From Lepus europaeus (lineage: Eukaryota; Chordata; Mammalia; Lagomorpha; Leporidae), in assembly GCF_033115175.1 (NCBI RefSeq), contig NC_084835.1, positions 60,060,448-60,124,447 on the forward strand: 64,000 nucleotides of DNA, written 5' to 3'. A program made the position numbers and the translations under genes. The notes below the pieces were generated by a model. The model was not told where the DNA came from. It did not search any database and saw nothing but the letters and a program-made list of their open reading frames with translations. Below, piece by piece: positions 31,863-43,625 of this stretch (the stretch's first letter is position 1; each line of letters begins with the position of its first letter).

Positions 31863-32254
31863 CTGCTTTGCTTCCCCTCTTTCTCTGTACACACGAGGTC
31901 TTCTCTCTGCCACTTACACAATGTGCTGTTTGTTGCTTTGCAGTAACCTGATAATGATGTGCCTGACTACAGTTTTCTTGGCATTTCTTGTGTTTTGAGT
32001 TTTTTGAGCTTCCTGGATCTGCAGGTGTATCATTTTCATCCAGTTTAGAGAGTTTGGGTCATTTTTTCCAAATATTATTGCTACACCATTTCTCTTCAGC
32101 TTTGGAGAGATCCCAAATAGTTAACTCATGCTCTATTTTTATTTTTGTTTTCGATCTTTTCTCAGTGTGTTTTCTTTTGGATGGTTTCTACTGATGTATT
32201 CAGGGTCACTGAGTATCCTGTTTTTAAATTTTAAAATTAAAAAAAAATTTAAGA

Positions 32255-32592
32255 TTGTTCATTTTAAATATTTATTTACTTGAAAGGCAGAGTTAGAGGC
32301 AAAAACAGAGAGAGAGAGAGAGAGAGATCGATCTTCAATTCTCTGGTTCACTCCCCAGGTGGCCACAACAGCTAGAGGTGCGCCGATCCAAAGCCAGGAG
32401 CCAGGAGCTTCTTCTGGGTCTCCCATGCAGATGCAGGGGCCCAAGGACTTCGGCCATCTTCTACTGCTTTCCCAGGCCATAGCAGAGAGCTGGATTGGCA
32501 TTGGAGCAGCCAGGACTCAAACTGGCACCCATATGGGATGCTGACACTGCAGTCAGCAGCTTTTACCCGCTGCACCTCAGCGCTGGCCCCTT
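32255..32592 (-). mobile_element. CSINE, antisense
   Basis: AAATATTTATTTACTTGAAAG tail, GA run, core and head ending CAGCGCTGGCCCC. Confidence 0.9.
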
Positions 32593-33427
32593 ACTGAGTA
32601 AACTTTTTAATTTTAGGATTTGAAGTTTCCATCTCTTAAAGTTCTATTTGGGTCCTTTATATATTTTCTGTGTCTTTGCCAAACTTGCCAAATCTTTCCT
32701 CTAATGTCCTGGTCATCTACAATACAGTTATAAATTACTTTCATGTGCTTATCTACTAGTTCTTTTATCATCTGTGTTCTTTCTGGGTCAGTTTTGATTG
32801 ACTTTGTCTGCGTTATATGTCATATTTTCGTTCTCCGTGTGCCTGGTAACTTCTGGATTGTGATTGTTTCTTTCTTGGGTACTGGGTATTTTTGTGCCCC
32901 TATAAAAACATTCTCGAGTTGCCGTCTGTGACGCGATTGTTATTTGATCCCTTAGTCACTGCTTTGCAAGGCAGGACCACAGCTATGCTAAGCCTGGCGA
33001 TGATTTTGCACCACATGCTGAGTCAAAACCTCCTGGGTTCTCTGTCACTGGGACAGACACTCTTCTGCCTGAGCGTTCTTGGCCCTGATCTTTCTGGGGG
33101 GTCCTCTGTGGCCTCAGGTAATTTCCTTGCTTGTCTAGCCAGTGCTTCCCTGAAGACTCGAGGGGGACACTCCAGGTCTCTGAACTCCTTCTCCACGCAG
33201 CGCTCCCATCTCTGGGACTCCGCCCTACAAACCTTAGCCATCTGGGCCTTACTGGACTCTCAGGGAGGAACTGGGCTCCCCTGGGTTTCTCTTGCCTGCA
33301 TCCCTCATCTAGAAATTCTCTGCAGCCTGTATGGTGGGGCCAGTCCTAGGAGTCACCTAGTTTGCTTCTTGTTTCTTTCAGATCAGTGTCCTTCATTGTC
33401 TGATGTCCAGTATCTTGAATGCCATTT

Positions 33428-33751
33428 TTAAAAGATTTATTTACTTATTTGAAAGAGTTACAGAGAGGCAGAGGCAGAGTGAGAGGAGGTCTTCCATCCT
33501 CTGGTTCACTCCCCAAATGGCTGCAACAGCTGGAGGTGTGCCGATCTGAAGCCAGGAGCTAGGAGCTTCTTCTGGGTCTCCCATGGGAGTGCGGGGGCCC
33601 AAGGGCTTGGGCCATCTTCTACTGCTTTCCCAAGTCATCACAGAGAGCTGGATCAGAAGAGGAGCAACCGGGACTAGAACTAGCATCCAAACGGGATGCC
33701 AGCACTATAAACAGCGGCTTTTACCCACTATATCACAGTGCCAGCCCCCTT
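33428..33751 (-). mobile_element. CSINE, antisense
   Basis: AAAAGATTTATTTACTTATTT tail to CACAGTGCCAGCCCCC head. TGGATGCCATTT at its right end resembles TTGAATGCCATTT at its left, the target duplication. Confidence 0.9.
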
Positions 33752-33757
33752 GGATGC

Positions 33758-34440
33758 CATTTAAAAATTATTTTCATTCATTTGAAAGGCACAGAGACAG
33801 AGACCTTTCATCTTATGGTTTACTCCCCAGATGCCTTTAGTTTTATTTTTTAAAAGTATTTATTTTTAAAAAAAGACTTATTTATTTGAAAGAGTTAAAG
33901 AGAGAGGTAGAGAGACAGAGAGAGAGGTCTTCCATCTGCTGATTCATTCCCCAAATGGCCGCAACAGCTGGAGCTGAAGATCTGAAGCCAAGAGCCAGGA
34001 GCTTCTCCTTGGTCTCCCAGTTGAGTGTGGGGACCCACATACTTGGACCATTGTCCACTGTTTTCCCAGGCACCTCAGCAGGGAGCTGGATGGAAGTAGG
34101 GCAGTCGGAGCTTGAACTGCTGCTCACGTGGGATGCTGGTGCTGCAGGCTGGGGCCTTAACCCGCTGCGCCACGGTGCCGGCCCCCCTCAGATGCCCTTA
34201 TAACATCCAGGTTGGGTCAGGGCAAAGCCAGGAGTCAGGAACTCAGTTACTCAATCCAGGTCTCCCATGTGGGTGGCAGGGACCCAAGGACTTGAGCCAT
34301 CCCTGCTGTCTTGCAGAATGCACATTAGCGGGAAGCTGCGGGGATAAGTGGAGCTGGGAACTGGGACCCAAGCACTCTGATAAGGGCTGCAGGTGTCTCA
34401 GGTGGCATCTCTACCAGCTCGCCAAACACCCCGCCCTGAA
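33758..34440 (-). mobile_element. Old CSINE split by a younger CSINE
   Basis: The tail half (33758-33838) ends at CTCCCCAGATGCCTTTA and the head half (34188-34440) resumes CAGATGCCCTTATAACATCC. Together they make one diverged SINE. Confidence 0.85.
33841..34187 (-). mobile_element. CSINE nested in the older CSINE
   Basis: A complete antisense copy with head CACGGTGCCGGCCCCC. The AGATGCC target duplication lies in the host SINE. Confidence 0.9.
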
Positions 34441-36356
34441 TGCCATTTATTTATTCTTTAATTTCAAAAACAACCTTATTCATAACACATATTAAAAAAA
34501 AATTCCCACCCCCTGGAAATGAGCTAAAAAAAAACAAAATTCACCTCCTTGTTCCCATGTCCTCCATTCCCTACAAATAAAAGGGAAAAAATGGCAAAGG
34601 AACAAAACCAAACAGAAACACCCCCTTCCCCCCAAACAAGGTAGTGCATTTCCCCAGGGAGCAGGGGAGTTTACACTTGAATGCTGTTTTAAAAAATACG
34701 TTTTTCCCCCATTTTTTAATTACTTCTCTTAGGAGGCTAACTCTGGGCTTTGTTACCTTGGCTTGTCTGTCATTGGGAGTCCCACGTAGAATTCTTTAAA
34801 ACTGACCTTTTGTAGGGTGATGGTGGAACTAGGAGGTGACAAGGGCAGTGAGGATGCAGAAGGGATAGAATGCGCCGGCTTTAGGTTGTCCTGGGAGAAA
34901 GGTGTGTTGGGGGTTAATATTCAGAAGATGCAATGGGAGTTTTCATAATCTTAAAGAGCAGGGATGCAGGAATAAGGCAACAAGGAAGCTAGCCGTGGAA
35001 GAGGTTGGGGTCAGAATCTGGTGTGTTTGATTTCGGGGGGATGTGTTTCAGGTTTCAGGGGGGAGAAGCTAGGAGGTGTGGCGGGCAGTTGTTGAATTGA
35101 GATGTATTTGGAATGCGAAGCAATGAGGTCCCGGTGCTTAGTGTATCAGAGGGGGTGGTTTCCTTGGCGTTTGGGGAACGAGAGCCTTCTGTTAATTGAG
35201 ACTGTGGGGGAAGTTTATTTATAGCCGAGTAGGATTTCCTTAGGCCTACTGAAGATGGCTGGGTGTTGTCTGAAGTGGAGGAACAGGAGGAGGTGCCTGG
35301 CAGTATGGAGAGGGCTTTATGGGGAGGACTTGACTCCACAGGCCACACCCTCGAGGGTGGGATTTACTCCACTCCAGCCCACCAGCCTGGCGTGGGAGGT
35401 CTTCAGGTGGCTGCCACCCTCCCAGATGAGGTAATTCTCACATCCTGGTGTTCCTAGCTATGAGCAGTTCTTTTCCACACAGAGTAGGGCTGTCTCTTTT
35501 TACCAACAGAATATTGCAGCAATGGCAAGGTATGACTTGCCAACAACCAGAACCAACTTGGCAGACACATGAGTGAGCTCTCCCCAGCTCCAGCCAAGCT
35601 CTCAGATGACTACAGCCCCAGCCCAGCATTTAAATGGTCACCTTGTGGGTGAGCCCAGAGCAACTGGGTAAACCACCCCTGAATTTCTAGCCCAAGGAAA
35701 CCGCATGAAGTAAACATTTATTGTTGTTCTACTCATCAAAATTTTGGAGCAAATTTTTATTCAGCAGCAGATAACTCATGCACATTTTGGAACTTGGGAA
35801 CTAGGATGCCTTAACACAACCTAAAAGTAAAGGCGTGGGTTTGGATGTGGGGAGTGGTGCAGAAGGACCCCATGGTGGGGGCGGCTGGGAGCTCACACAC
35901 ATGGTCACTGACTTGGGGCTTCCCCTTGTGGGCCCAGGGCAGCAGCTGGGCCTGCAGCTGGGCCCCTTTCTGAGAATAAAGTCGCCATAGCAGCTGCTTC
36001 ACATCTGGCCTCCACCTCTTGCCCCCAGGGATCCCCGGGGCTCCCCCTAGCTGGATACACAGAGAATGGCACTCTGAGAAGTTGAGCCTGACGTGCTGAC
36101 GTGCTCCAGAGACACCATGGGGCGCTGCCAGGAGGCTGTCCTTGAGGAGCACCATGCCTGGGGGCTGGAGCAGGATTCTCCGGCTTCCACAGCAGTCACG
36201 GGCACTGAAGTAGCAGGGAGGCTCCGAGTGACATGACCACAGGGGACCCTGAAGATCAAGACAGACAGAAGCGGCCTCTCAGCCAAGAGCTTGGCCTACA
36301 TTGTGTTCAGGAGAGAGTCTTCTCTGTATTGTAAATAAGAGATCCCTTTCCTTTAT
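34441..36356. other. Unique intergenic sequence
   Basis: No exon or repeat family is recognised over 1.9 kb. On the minus strand 35811-36286 has two overlapping open frames (114 and 79 codons). They resemble no protein I know, so I do not call a gene. Confidence 0.45.
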
Positions 36357-36690
36357 TTATTTAAAGATTTATTTATTTCTTTGAAAGGCAGAGTTAAAGG
36401 GAGGCAGAGGCAGAGAGAGAGAGAGGTCTTCCATCCACTGGTTTACTCCCCAGATGGCTACAACGGCTGGAGCTGCGCTGATCCGAAGCCAGGAGCCAGG
36501 AGCCAGGAGCTTTTTCTGGGTCTCCCAGTGGGTGCAGGGGCCCAAGGGCTTGGGCCATCTTCTGCTGCTTTCCCAGGCCACAGCAGAGAACTGGATTGGA
36601 AGTGGGACGGCCGGGACTTGAACCAGCGCCCATTTGGGATGCTGGGCCTGCAGGCGGTGGCTTTACCCATTACGCCACCGTGCCGTTCCC
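36357..36690 (-). mobile_element. CSINE, antisense
   Basis: TTTAAAGATTTATTTATTTC tail to CACCGTGCCGTTCCC head. TCCCTTTCCTT on both sides is the target duplication. Confidence 0.92.
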
Positions 36691-38102
36691 AAAATGTCCC
36701 TTTCCTTCCATCAGCATTTGTGCTCAAAGGCGAAAGACAAGAATCCAAGAGATTCAAAAATCTAGAGGAAACTGTTGGCTTCAGTGGGAGGTGAGGGTTT
36801 CACAAAGGCAGGGATTGCCTGAGAAATGCCTGTGCCATTTAGACTCAGAAATCTCAGGGCATTTCAGTGCAGGCTGACATGACTGCTCTGTTCACCCAGG
36901 CTCAGGGAGTGGAGCCCAGGGCCACGACTTGACAGAGGAGTGCCCGGGGCTTCACCATACTCTCCTGGTCAAGGCCCGGCTCAGACACAGCACGTGTAGC
37001 TGTCCATGTGTTCATCCCTGTTCCTGGAGCCCAGAGCGGTCATTTGAAGAGACGCAAAAGCAGCAGCCATTTCATCTTATAGGTGCTCATTCCAGAACTG
37101 GGTGGGATGCCGAGGCCATTCCCTGGGAGGAGCCTGTGTGTGGGGCACCGAGTGTGGACTCAAAGCTCAGCCAGCTCTTCCCTGGAGGTGGAAAGGGTCC
37201 CACCCACTCTAAGGAGGGGCTTGGGGAGAATGATGCCCATCAGGGGTGGTGCGTGGATTGCTCAGAGCAGCGCAAAGTCGAGAAGGCCAGAGATGCACGT
37301 GTCAACTTCAGTCTTCTTGGTGGACAGTCTCTGCTCTTGTCCTTGGTCACCAAGCCCTCCAGAGCAGGCAGGAGTAACGCCCTCCTGCCTCCCACTTCCA
37401 GCAGTCTTCCTGTCTCAGCATGGGCGGGCCTCCCTGCACCTGTTGGTTGTAAGAAGGGTGCCAGGGATGACCCTGCTGCCTTCTCTCCACTCCCCTTGGG
37501 CTCTGGAGATGTTTGGAGCCTACTAGCTGCTGTGACTTTGGGCAGTTTCTTATATCTAAGTGGGCTTTCTCCATGTGTCAGAGGGGGCTCATTTTGGGGG
37601 GAGGACTTGTTACCGCGTGGCAAAGTGTCTGGCTCAGAATTGGTGCTGCATAATGGTGGCTCTTCACTAGAGACTGGCAGTCATTAAGCGGCCCATAGCT
37701 CGGGTCTGATTCATGCTGTACACCCTCAGCATTCCTTCCCTCAAAGCGCAGCCTGGGCTGCCCCGACCATGGTGCTGATCTTTCTACGTGGTGATCTCCC
37801 CTTGTGGCAGGAGCTGTCTCTCTGTTCCTGCGTCAGTGCGCTGATTCAATAACCTTTTACAAACTCTCCTCCTGGCACACTTGAGGTTGAATGAGCCACG
37901 GAGAGGACAGATACTATCCCCCGGCTTTGATGGAGGTGAAACGGGGGGGGGGGGGAATCCCATTCAGAAAGTCCCTATCATTGCAGAATTCACACCCATC
38001 ATGGGGTCCTTGGGTGTGTTTTCTCATCACAGGGGGCCCAGAGTTCTCACTGACAGAATTCGCTCAGAAACCCCAATTTTATCCATTCCAGACAAAGAGG
38101 CT
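36691..38102. other. Intergenic sequence with a MIR fragment
   Basis: About 37525-37665 resembles a sense MIR (TAGCTGCTGTGACTTTGGGC and AAGTGTCTGGCTCAGAATTGG). A + strand open frame of 252 codons (36929-37687) runs into that MIR and has no recognisable domain. A G-run lies at about 37941-37953. Confidence 0.5.
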
Positions 38103-38505
38103 GCTATGGTTTGAGTGATGTCATCAAGACGTGCGTTCAAACTGAGTTGCCGTTGTGATGGAGTGGGGAGGTAGGACCCTTAAAGGGTGTGAGTTCAGGA
38201 GGGCATCCCGGGCATGAATGGGTTAAGTCCCATGTCTTTGTGCAGGGGTGGGTGTGTCACCGTGGGAGTGGGAGTGGCCTGATTACCAAAGTGAGTCTGG
38301 AGTTCTCCTTGTGCTCCTGCTGCCTGGGCTCTGTCTCTGGGTCAGATGTGTGCACCTGCTCCTCTGCCATGTGATAACACAGCAAGAAGGCCCTCGCCCT
38401 ATACCTTGACCTTTGCTACCTCTAGATCAGGGAGAAGTATGCTGCTTTCCTTTATGAATTACCCAGTCTGTGCTTTCCTGATACAGTGGCAGAGAACAGA
38501 CCCAG
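38103..38505 (+). mobile_element. MaLR-type LTR
   Basis: It starts TGCTATGGTTTGAGTGATGT and contains GCCATGTGATAACACAGCAA and GAAGGCCCTCGCC, then TATGAATTACCCAGTCTGTG. This is the order of an MST/MLT1-like LTR. It lies just beyond the end of PTPRM. Confidence 0.7.
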
Positions 38506-38599
38506 ATGAGCCCACGGGCACACTCTCTCCCCTAGGGGTCTGGTGTGACGGGGGCGGCCTCCGCCACCCGTGCGCTGAAACCCCAGGAATACGCCACGA

Positions 38600-39387
38600 C
38601 TGGTCATGGGTCAGCATTTATTGAGTCGAGAATTCACACAAGGTAACATCATACAGGACATCGTTTGCAGGGCTTGATAAAAATGATTGTCACTCACTGT
38701 GCTTCACAAAAATTTCTTTTAATGAATAAATAATTTGATGAAATCAAAAATATTTACAAGTATAAACACACGGAAAAGCTTTGGATCTCTGCATCTGACC
38801 ATCGGGTCCTGTATTGGTGAACCGAGTCCTCCCAAGCTTCTCCCTTGGAAACAATACAAATCTGATAGCAACAGGAACTCATACGACATCTCTTTGTCCG
38901 TTACACATTTATCTGTTAGTCCTGGAAAGCTACAGGAGTTTCTATTATGCAACATGTTAAAATACAAATATTAAGTAAAATAATATAATGCCAGAGAGCA
39001 TTCTCCACTGAACAAAGACGGACACTCGGCGGCAACAACGAAGGATCACAGGCCACAAATTCATACCCCAAAGGTACAGATCCCTTCCTATGAATATAAT
39101 TGTGCTCTTCGGTTGACCAGATGTCTGCGCTGCTCTAACAAGCCGGCGACTGGGAGTGCGGTATCTGGCGCCTGTATGCAGAGCGTGGGAGTCCCTCGGC
39201 AGCAGCATGACTGGGAATTGGGCAGTGCAAGCAGTTTTAGAAACATGTTCTGGGGGCTCTTAAAAAGAGCCAATTATGCAAAGCAAAATAAGCGTATTTG
39301 AGAAGTCTCCATCTCGTCTACACGCACACCGCAGCCCGCCCCGGCTCCATGGGACGGAGGGCTTTGTCTGCAGGTCCCTCGCTGTTG
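38600..39387 (-). other. PTPRM: PTPRM 3' UTR
   Basis: This non-coding, AT-rich stretch follows the PTPRM stop codon on the minus strand. An AATAAA hexamer at 38617-38622 (read on minus) would place cleavage near 38600, giving a 3' UTR of about 790 bases. An ATTAAA at about 38717 is an alternative. The end is inferred from the hexamer only. Confidence 0.65.
38617..38622 (-). other. PTPRM: Probable PTPRM polyadenylation signal
   Basis: AATAAA on the minus strand with GT-containing sequence downstream. It is the first canonical hexamer after the stop codon. Confidence 0.6.
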
Positions 39388-39441
39388 TCAGCCGGAATTC
39401 AAGTACTCCAGGGCCACCTCGTAGCAGAACTTGTACTGATC
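39388..39441 (-). CDS. PTPRM: PTPRM last coding exon
   Basis: The minus strand encodes DQYKFCYEVALEYLNSG followed by TGA (39388-39390). This is the C-terminus of receptor protein tyrosine phosphatase mu as I know it, which separates it from paralogues PTPRK, PTPRT and PTPRU. The exon follows a good acceptor (CTCTCCTGTTTTCCAG, ending at 39442) in phase 0, matching the phase-0 donor of the exon at 52218. These residues are the last helix of the inactive D2 phosphatase domain in the cytosol. The intron to the previous exon is about 12.8 kb. Confidence 0.95.
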   Translation of the reverse strand, partial: DQYKFCYEVALEYLNSG

Positions 39442-41379
39442 CTGGAAAACAGGAGAGGGGCAATGCCAGCACCGTAACCTCTAAGCGTTGTTTCTATTAA
39501 AGCAGTCGTGACAGACGAAGGCCAGAAGGGAAGATGGCAAACAAACAAGGATTTGAATTCGCAGTGAGTCGGAAAGTTGGGGTTCTGAGCGACAGGCAGT
39601 CACACTTTGTAGATGCTCCCCGTAGGGGCCTCAAGAAAGGGATCTGGATATCTGTGCTTGTTAGAATTCCTGGAAAGTTCTGGACAACTGGGATGCATAT
39701 ACAGCCTGCATCTAAGGGCCTCACCAGCTGCAGACTGAAAATATTCAGAAAAATAAAGCATCTGTATTGAACACGCACAGACCTTTTTCCTTGTCGGTAT
39801 TCCCTAAACACACAGCATACCAGCTATTTACATAATATTGGCGTTGTTATCAGAGATTATAAGAGACAATTTAAAGTAGGGGGGGATTGTACAGGTTCTA
39901 TACAAAGACTACACTGTTTTACACTAGGGACTTGAGCATCTGTGGCCTCCTGGAGCCAGTCCTTGAGGGACACCAAGGGGTGACAGTATCTATTTGTCCC
40001 TACACATATGAATATCTGGATGAATGGCCTTCATGGAAAATGCATATTATGGAAAAACAGCATGGATTTCAAAATGTGTTGCACCGAAATAAACTCTAGC
40101 TTGTTCTGATGTATTGGAACAGGACCTCGTTGGAGGGGCTAAGAATTAGACACCAGTTTGAACAGAGCCCCTGTCAGACCAATGGGAATTCTCCTCAAAT
40201 TGAAGAAGCAGACACCAAGTTGAGGTGAAGCTTGGCTTGGAAAAAGGGTGCAATCATTGAGTCCAGGGGCAGAGGGAGAGGCCACCAGGGCTTGAGGAAG
40301 TGCCTCTGTGACTTGCTCTTAGGAGGCCCTCGCTCATGACCCGGCTCTGCCCTGGACCTCCAGTTGGCAAGAGCGCCTTAATTTCATGAGAAGTTATTAA
40401 GCACCTCCGGCGCTCCACACACTCAGACCTGGCCCCTGATCTTTTGAGGAGGCCATGATGTGGTGAGGAGGACGAGACAGGTCACCCGGTGACAACAGGA
40501 ACTGGCCCCCTGATGTGGGCGGTGGGCTCAGAGGAGGTGAGAGCAGATCTTAGGGAGGATCATAGGAGAGAGCCAGCCCTGTCCTTGGAGGAGGAAGCTG
40601 ATGTGGGGGCTGTGAAGGTGGCCCGAGGCTTGGTTTGCCTCAGACAGTCCTGGTTCTTGCCTGTAGTCCTGGCATAACTAGTAGCAAAAATGTCCCCGTT
40701 GGATGATAAAGTATGTGACCATCCTCACTGGGCTGCAAACCAACGTCCCAAGTAGAGGCAGTAGGATAAGGAGAGAGATGGAGAGGCGGATGTCTGACAT
40801 CCTCTGGGAAGCACAGACCAGTCCTTAAATCAGTCAACTCAGTTTTCTTCATCAAAACTGTCTCTCAGTAAGAGACAGCTTGTGTGGCCCGGCAGCTCTG
40901 TCTTACCACCCATCACCTGTTACAGCCACAACCCAGAACCGTACCTTTCAGTTTTGATTTTGCCAAATTAATAAACAGTTCTGGCTCTTTAGAAAAAAAA
41001 TGTGCTTCCTAATTTGTCATTGAGATTTCACTGACATTTCCTTTCCTTCATCTACATCCTGATCCCTAAATACCCGAGTTGTACAACTCATGTATGTGAG
41101 AACCAGGGCCACAGTTTACCTCTCATTGTGTAGTGCACCAGTCTATACACAGAGCGTGATGCATAGTTGAGAGTTGAACATTAGCCTTGAATATAAATTA
41201 TGACAAATCGAGAGTTTAACAGCATCTGATTCAACCCTATACACCTTTAAGGTGAGAGACTGGGGACTTTGGGAGTCTCAGCCGCTTGAGAGCTTACAGT
41301 CTAGAAGTGAAGACACATAGGTCATTCTGATCCACTGAAGATGCTACAAAATCAAGTCAGTAGCAGCAGTGGCCACTAG
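39442..41379. other. PTPRM intron, unique part
   Basis: Intronic sequence without a recognised repeat or exon. 39442-39780 and 39880-40110 hold short frames only. Confidence 0.6.
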
Positions 41380-41705
41380 GAAGGCTAAAAGAAAAAGACA
41401 CAAGGGCTAGAATGTGGAGAATTCAGAGCCCTTCATCACACTGCTAGTGGGAGTGTAAAGTGGTACAGCCACTTGAAAAGAGTCTTAGACGCTCCTCAAA
41501 GTATTAAACATAGAATTACCACTTGATCCAGCAATTCTATTTCTTGGTATACACCCAAGAGAACCAAAAATATATGCTTACAGAGATATCTATAGACCGA
41601 TGTCCATAGTGTTTTATCCATAAACGCCAGAGGAGTTTTAACCCAAACGTTCACCAGTTGACAACGTATGACCAAATGTAGTTAACAACACATTAGAATA
41701 TGAAA

Positions 41706-41812
41706 GCACTTCAAAAGCTCATGGAAAATGAGATTAATAGTGAATTGTGGTAGAATTTTTAAAATCCATGCATGATTTTTTCATACTAGACATTTTCCAT
41801 GAGCTTTTTATC
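41706..41812. mobile_element. Mariner-type MITE with terminal inverted repeats
   Basis: AAAAGCTCATGGAAAATG near the left end is the inverse of CATTTTCCATGAGCTTTT near the right end. The ends resemble Hsmar2-like mariners. It has no coding capacity. Confidence 0.75.
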
Positions 41813-41946
41813 GATCCCTCAGATTATTTGGCTACATAGAAGAATGAAGTGCCAATAAATTCTACAGTATAACTGAATATGAAAGCATTATGCTGAGTAA
41901 AAGACAAAGGGTTACACAGGGTATGTTCCGTTTGTCCAAAATATCT

Positions 41947-42252
41947 AGGCCGGCACCGCGGCTCACTAGGCTAATCCTCCGCCTTGCGGCGCCGGCACAC
42001 CGGGTTCTAGTCCCGGTCGGGGCGCTGGATTCTGTCCCCGTTGCCCCTCTTCCAGACCAGTTCTCTGCTGTAGCCTGGGAGTGCAGTGGAGGATGGCCCA
42101 AGTGCTTGGGCCTTGCACCCCATGGGAGACCAGGAGAAGCACCTGGCTCCTGCCATCGGATCAGTGCGGTGCGGCGGCCATTGGAGGGTGAACCAACGGC
42201 AAAGGAAGACCTTTCTGTCTTTCACTGTCCACTCTACCTGTCAAAAAAAAAA
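41947..42252 (+). mobile_element. Young CSINE, sense
   Basis: Head TAGGCCGGCACCGCGGCTCA to an A-tail, with AATATCTAG before and AAATCTAGAATATAG after it. Confidence 0.93.
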
Positions 42253-42261
42253 ATCTAGAAT

Positions 42262-42822
42262 ATAGTGGTCATCCCTTATCTGCAGGGCAAACATTCCAAG
42301 ACCCGGCAGATGCCTGAAACCATGACATAGGCTATATGTTATTTTCTATACACATATTTCCTATATTTCATGTTTTAAATTATATCTTTATATATATATA
42401 TGGTAAATTAGGCACAGTGAGAGATTAACAATAATTAACAAGAGAATAATTATAAGACACTAGATAGGATAAGCACACCAGAAGGAATGTTATGTAAGTG
42501 TAAATGAGATACCAGAAGGAAAGTCATGTAAATGTGTTTTCTCTCAATCTATCTACCTACGGGTTACCTGAACACAAGCATAGCTGAGAGGGCTACTCGG
42601 TGACCACTGGGTAGCAGTAAGCACAGTCTGGATTTGCTGCACAAAGGGATGATTCATGTCCTGGGTAGGACATGATGGGATGGCTCAAGATTCTTCCTGG
42701 GCAATTTCAAATTCATGAATCGCTTCTAGAATTTTCCATTTAACATTTTTGGGTCAAAGTTGAGTATAAGCAACAAACTCTGGAAAACCAAACCTTAGAT
42801 AAGGGCCAGGGGACTACTGTGT
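42262..42822. mobile_element. Tigger-like (pogo) DNA transposon fragment
   Basis: GTGGTCATCCCTTATCTGC at the left and GATAAGGGCCAGGGGACTACTG at the right are inverted ends. TTCCAAGACCCGGCAGATGCC, GAAACCATGACATAGGCTAT and AAATTAGGCACAGTGAGAGA are familiar Tigger/MER2 text. There is no transposase frame. Confidence 0.75.
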
Positions 42823-42965
42823 GTAAATCTGAAAATAGACCGTGGGTTTCCAGGGACTGGGAGCAAGGGGAATAGGTGACGTCTAATAGGCATTAGGGTT
42901 GTTTCTGGGGGTGATGGTTGCACAACTCTGAATCTACTGAAAACCACTAAATTGTATACATTTTT

Positions 42966-43402
42966 AAAAAAGTTTGAGAAGCAGACACATACTTGCACAC
43001 ACGCACACTCTCCCATCTGCTGGTTCACTCTCCAAATGTGCACAATGGCTGCGGGCAAAACTAGGAACTCCATCCAGGTCTCCCACAAGCGTGGCAAGAA
43101 CCCAAAGAATGACCGGTGCTGTGGCTCAATAGGCTAATCCTCCGCCTGTGGCGCCAGCACCCTGGGTTCTAGTCCCGGTCGGGGTGCTGGATTCTGTTGC
43201 GGTTGCTCCTCTTCCAGTCCAGCTCTCTGCTGTGGCCCAGGGGTGCAGTGGAGGATGGCCCAAGTCGTTGGGCCCTGCACCTGCTTGGGAGACCAGGAGG
43301 AAGCATCTGGCTCCTGGCTTCAGATCAGTGCAGTGCGCTGGCCGCAATGTGCCAGCCGTAGCGGCCACTTGGGGGGTGAACCAATGGAAAAAGGAAGACC
43401 TT

Positions 43403-43433
<31 letters not shown>

Positions 43434-43625
43434 CACTCTGCCTGTCAAAAAAAAAAAAAAAAAAAAAAGGAACCCAATGAATGAGCCATATCTGTTGCCT
43501 CTCAGGGTCTGCATTAGCAGGAAAGTGGAAGCAGGAGCTAGAAAGAGCTGGGGCTCCAACTCAGGCACTCCAATGTGGGACACGGGTGTCCTAACCACTG
43601 GGCTAAAAGTCAAACTTAATGGTAG
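42966..43625 (-). mobile_element. Old CSINE split by a young one
   Basis: The tail half (to about 43110) and head half (43469 onwards, TTGCCTCTCAGGGTCTGCAT) are one old antisense copy. GAACCCAAAGAATGA and GAACCCAATGAATGA flank the insert. Confidence 0.85.
43111..43468 (+). mobile_element. Young CSINE nested in the old CSINE
   Basis: A full sense copy (GGTGCTGTGGCTCAATAGGC to a 23-base A-tail) with a TC run at about 43407-43430. Confidence 0.93.

Larger units (their letters stand above)
30470..33427 (-). mobile_element. Old L1M/HAL1-like DNA, antisense, split by three SINEs
   Basis: TTAGTGGTTGCTCTGGGTTTG, TTTGGTATAGAATTCTAGG, GAGTTTTTTGAGCTTCCTGG and the following pyrimidine-rich text resemble the antisense of old L1M or HAL1 elements. 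The family call is tentative. SINEs interrupt at 31104-31447, 31556-31862 and 32255-32592. 32930-33427 is too diverged to assign. Confidence 0.5.
41380..42965 (+). mobile_element. Old L1 fragment, sense, split by three elements
   Basis: GAATTACCACTTGATCCAGC, TATACACCCAAGAGAACC and, at the far end, CTACTGAAAACCACTAAATTG are ORF2-end and 3' end text of old L1M elements. A MITE (41706-41812), a CSINE (41947-42252) and a Tigger-like element (42262-42822) interrupt it. Confidence 0.8.

Noticed and set aside
32892..33431. 179-codon open frame on the + strand
   Set aside because: It lies in or beside decayed L1-like DNA on the opposite strand with no domain resemblance.
35811..36286. Two overlapping minus-strand frames that might be a decayed gene
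   Set aside because: No protein family recognised and no retrocopy marks (A-tail, target duplication) found. I left it as unassigned.
36929..37687. 252-codon open frame on the + strand
   Set aside because: No recognisable domain, no splice or promoter context, and its end overlaps a MIR fragment. A long frame of this kind is expected occasionally in GC-rich DNA.
43111..43180. tRNA-like A and B box sequences
   Set aside because: They are the heads of CSINE copies (here and at the other sense copies), not functional tRNA genes.
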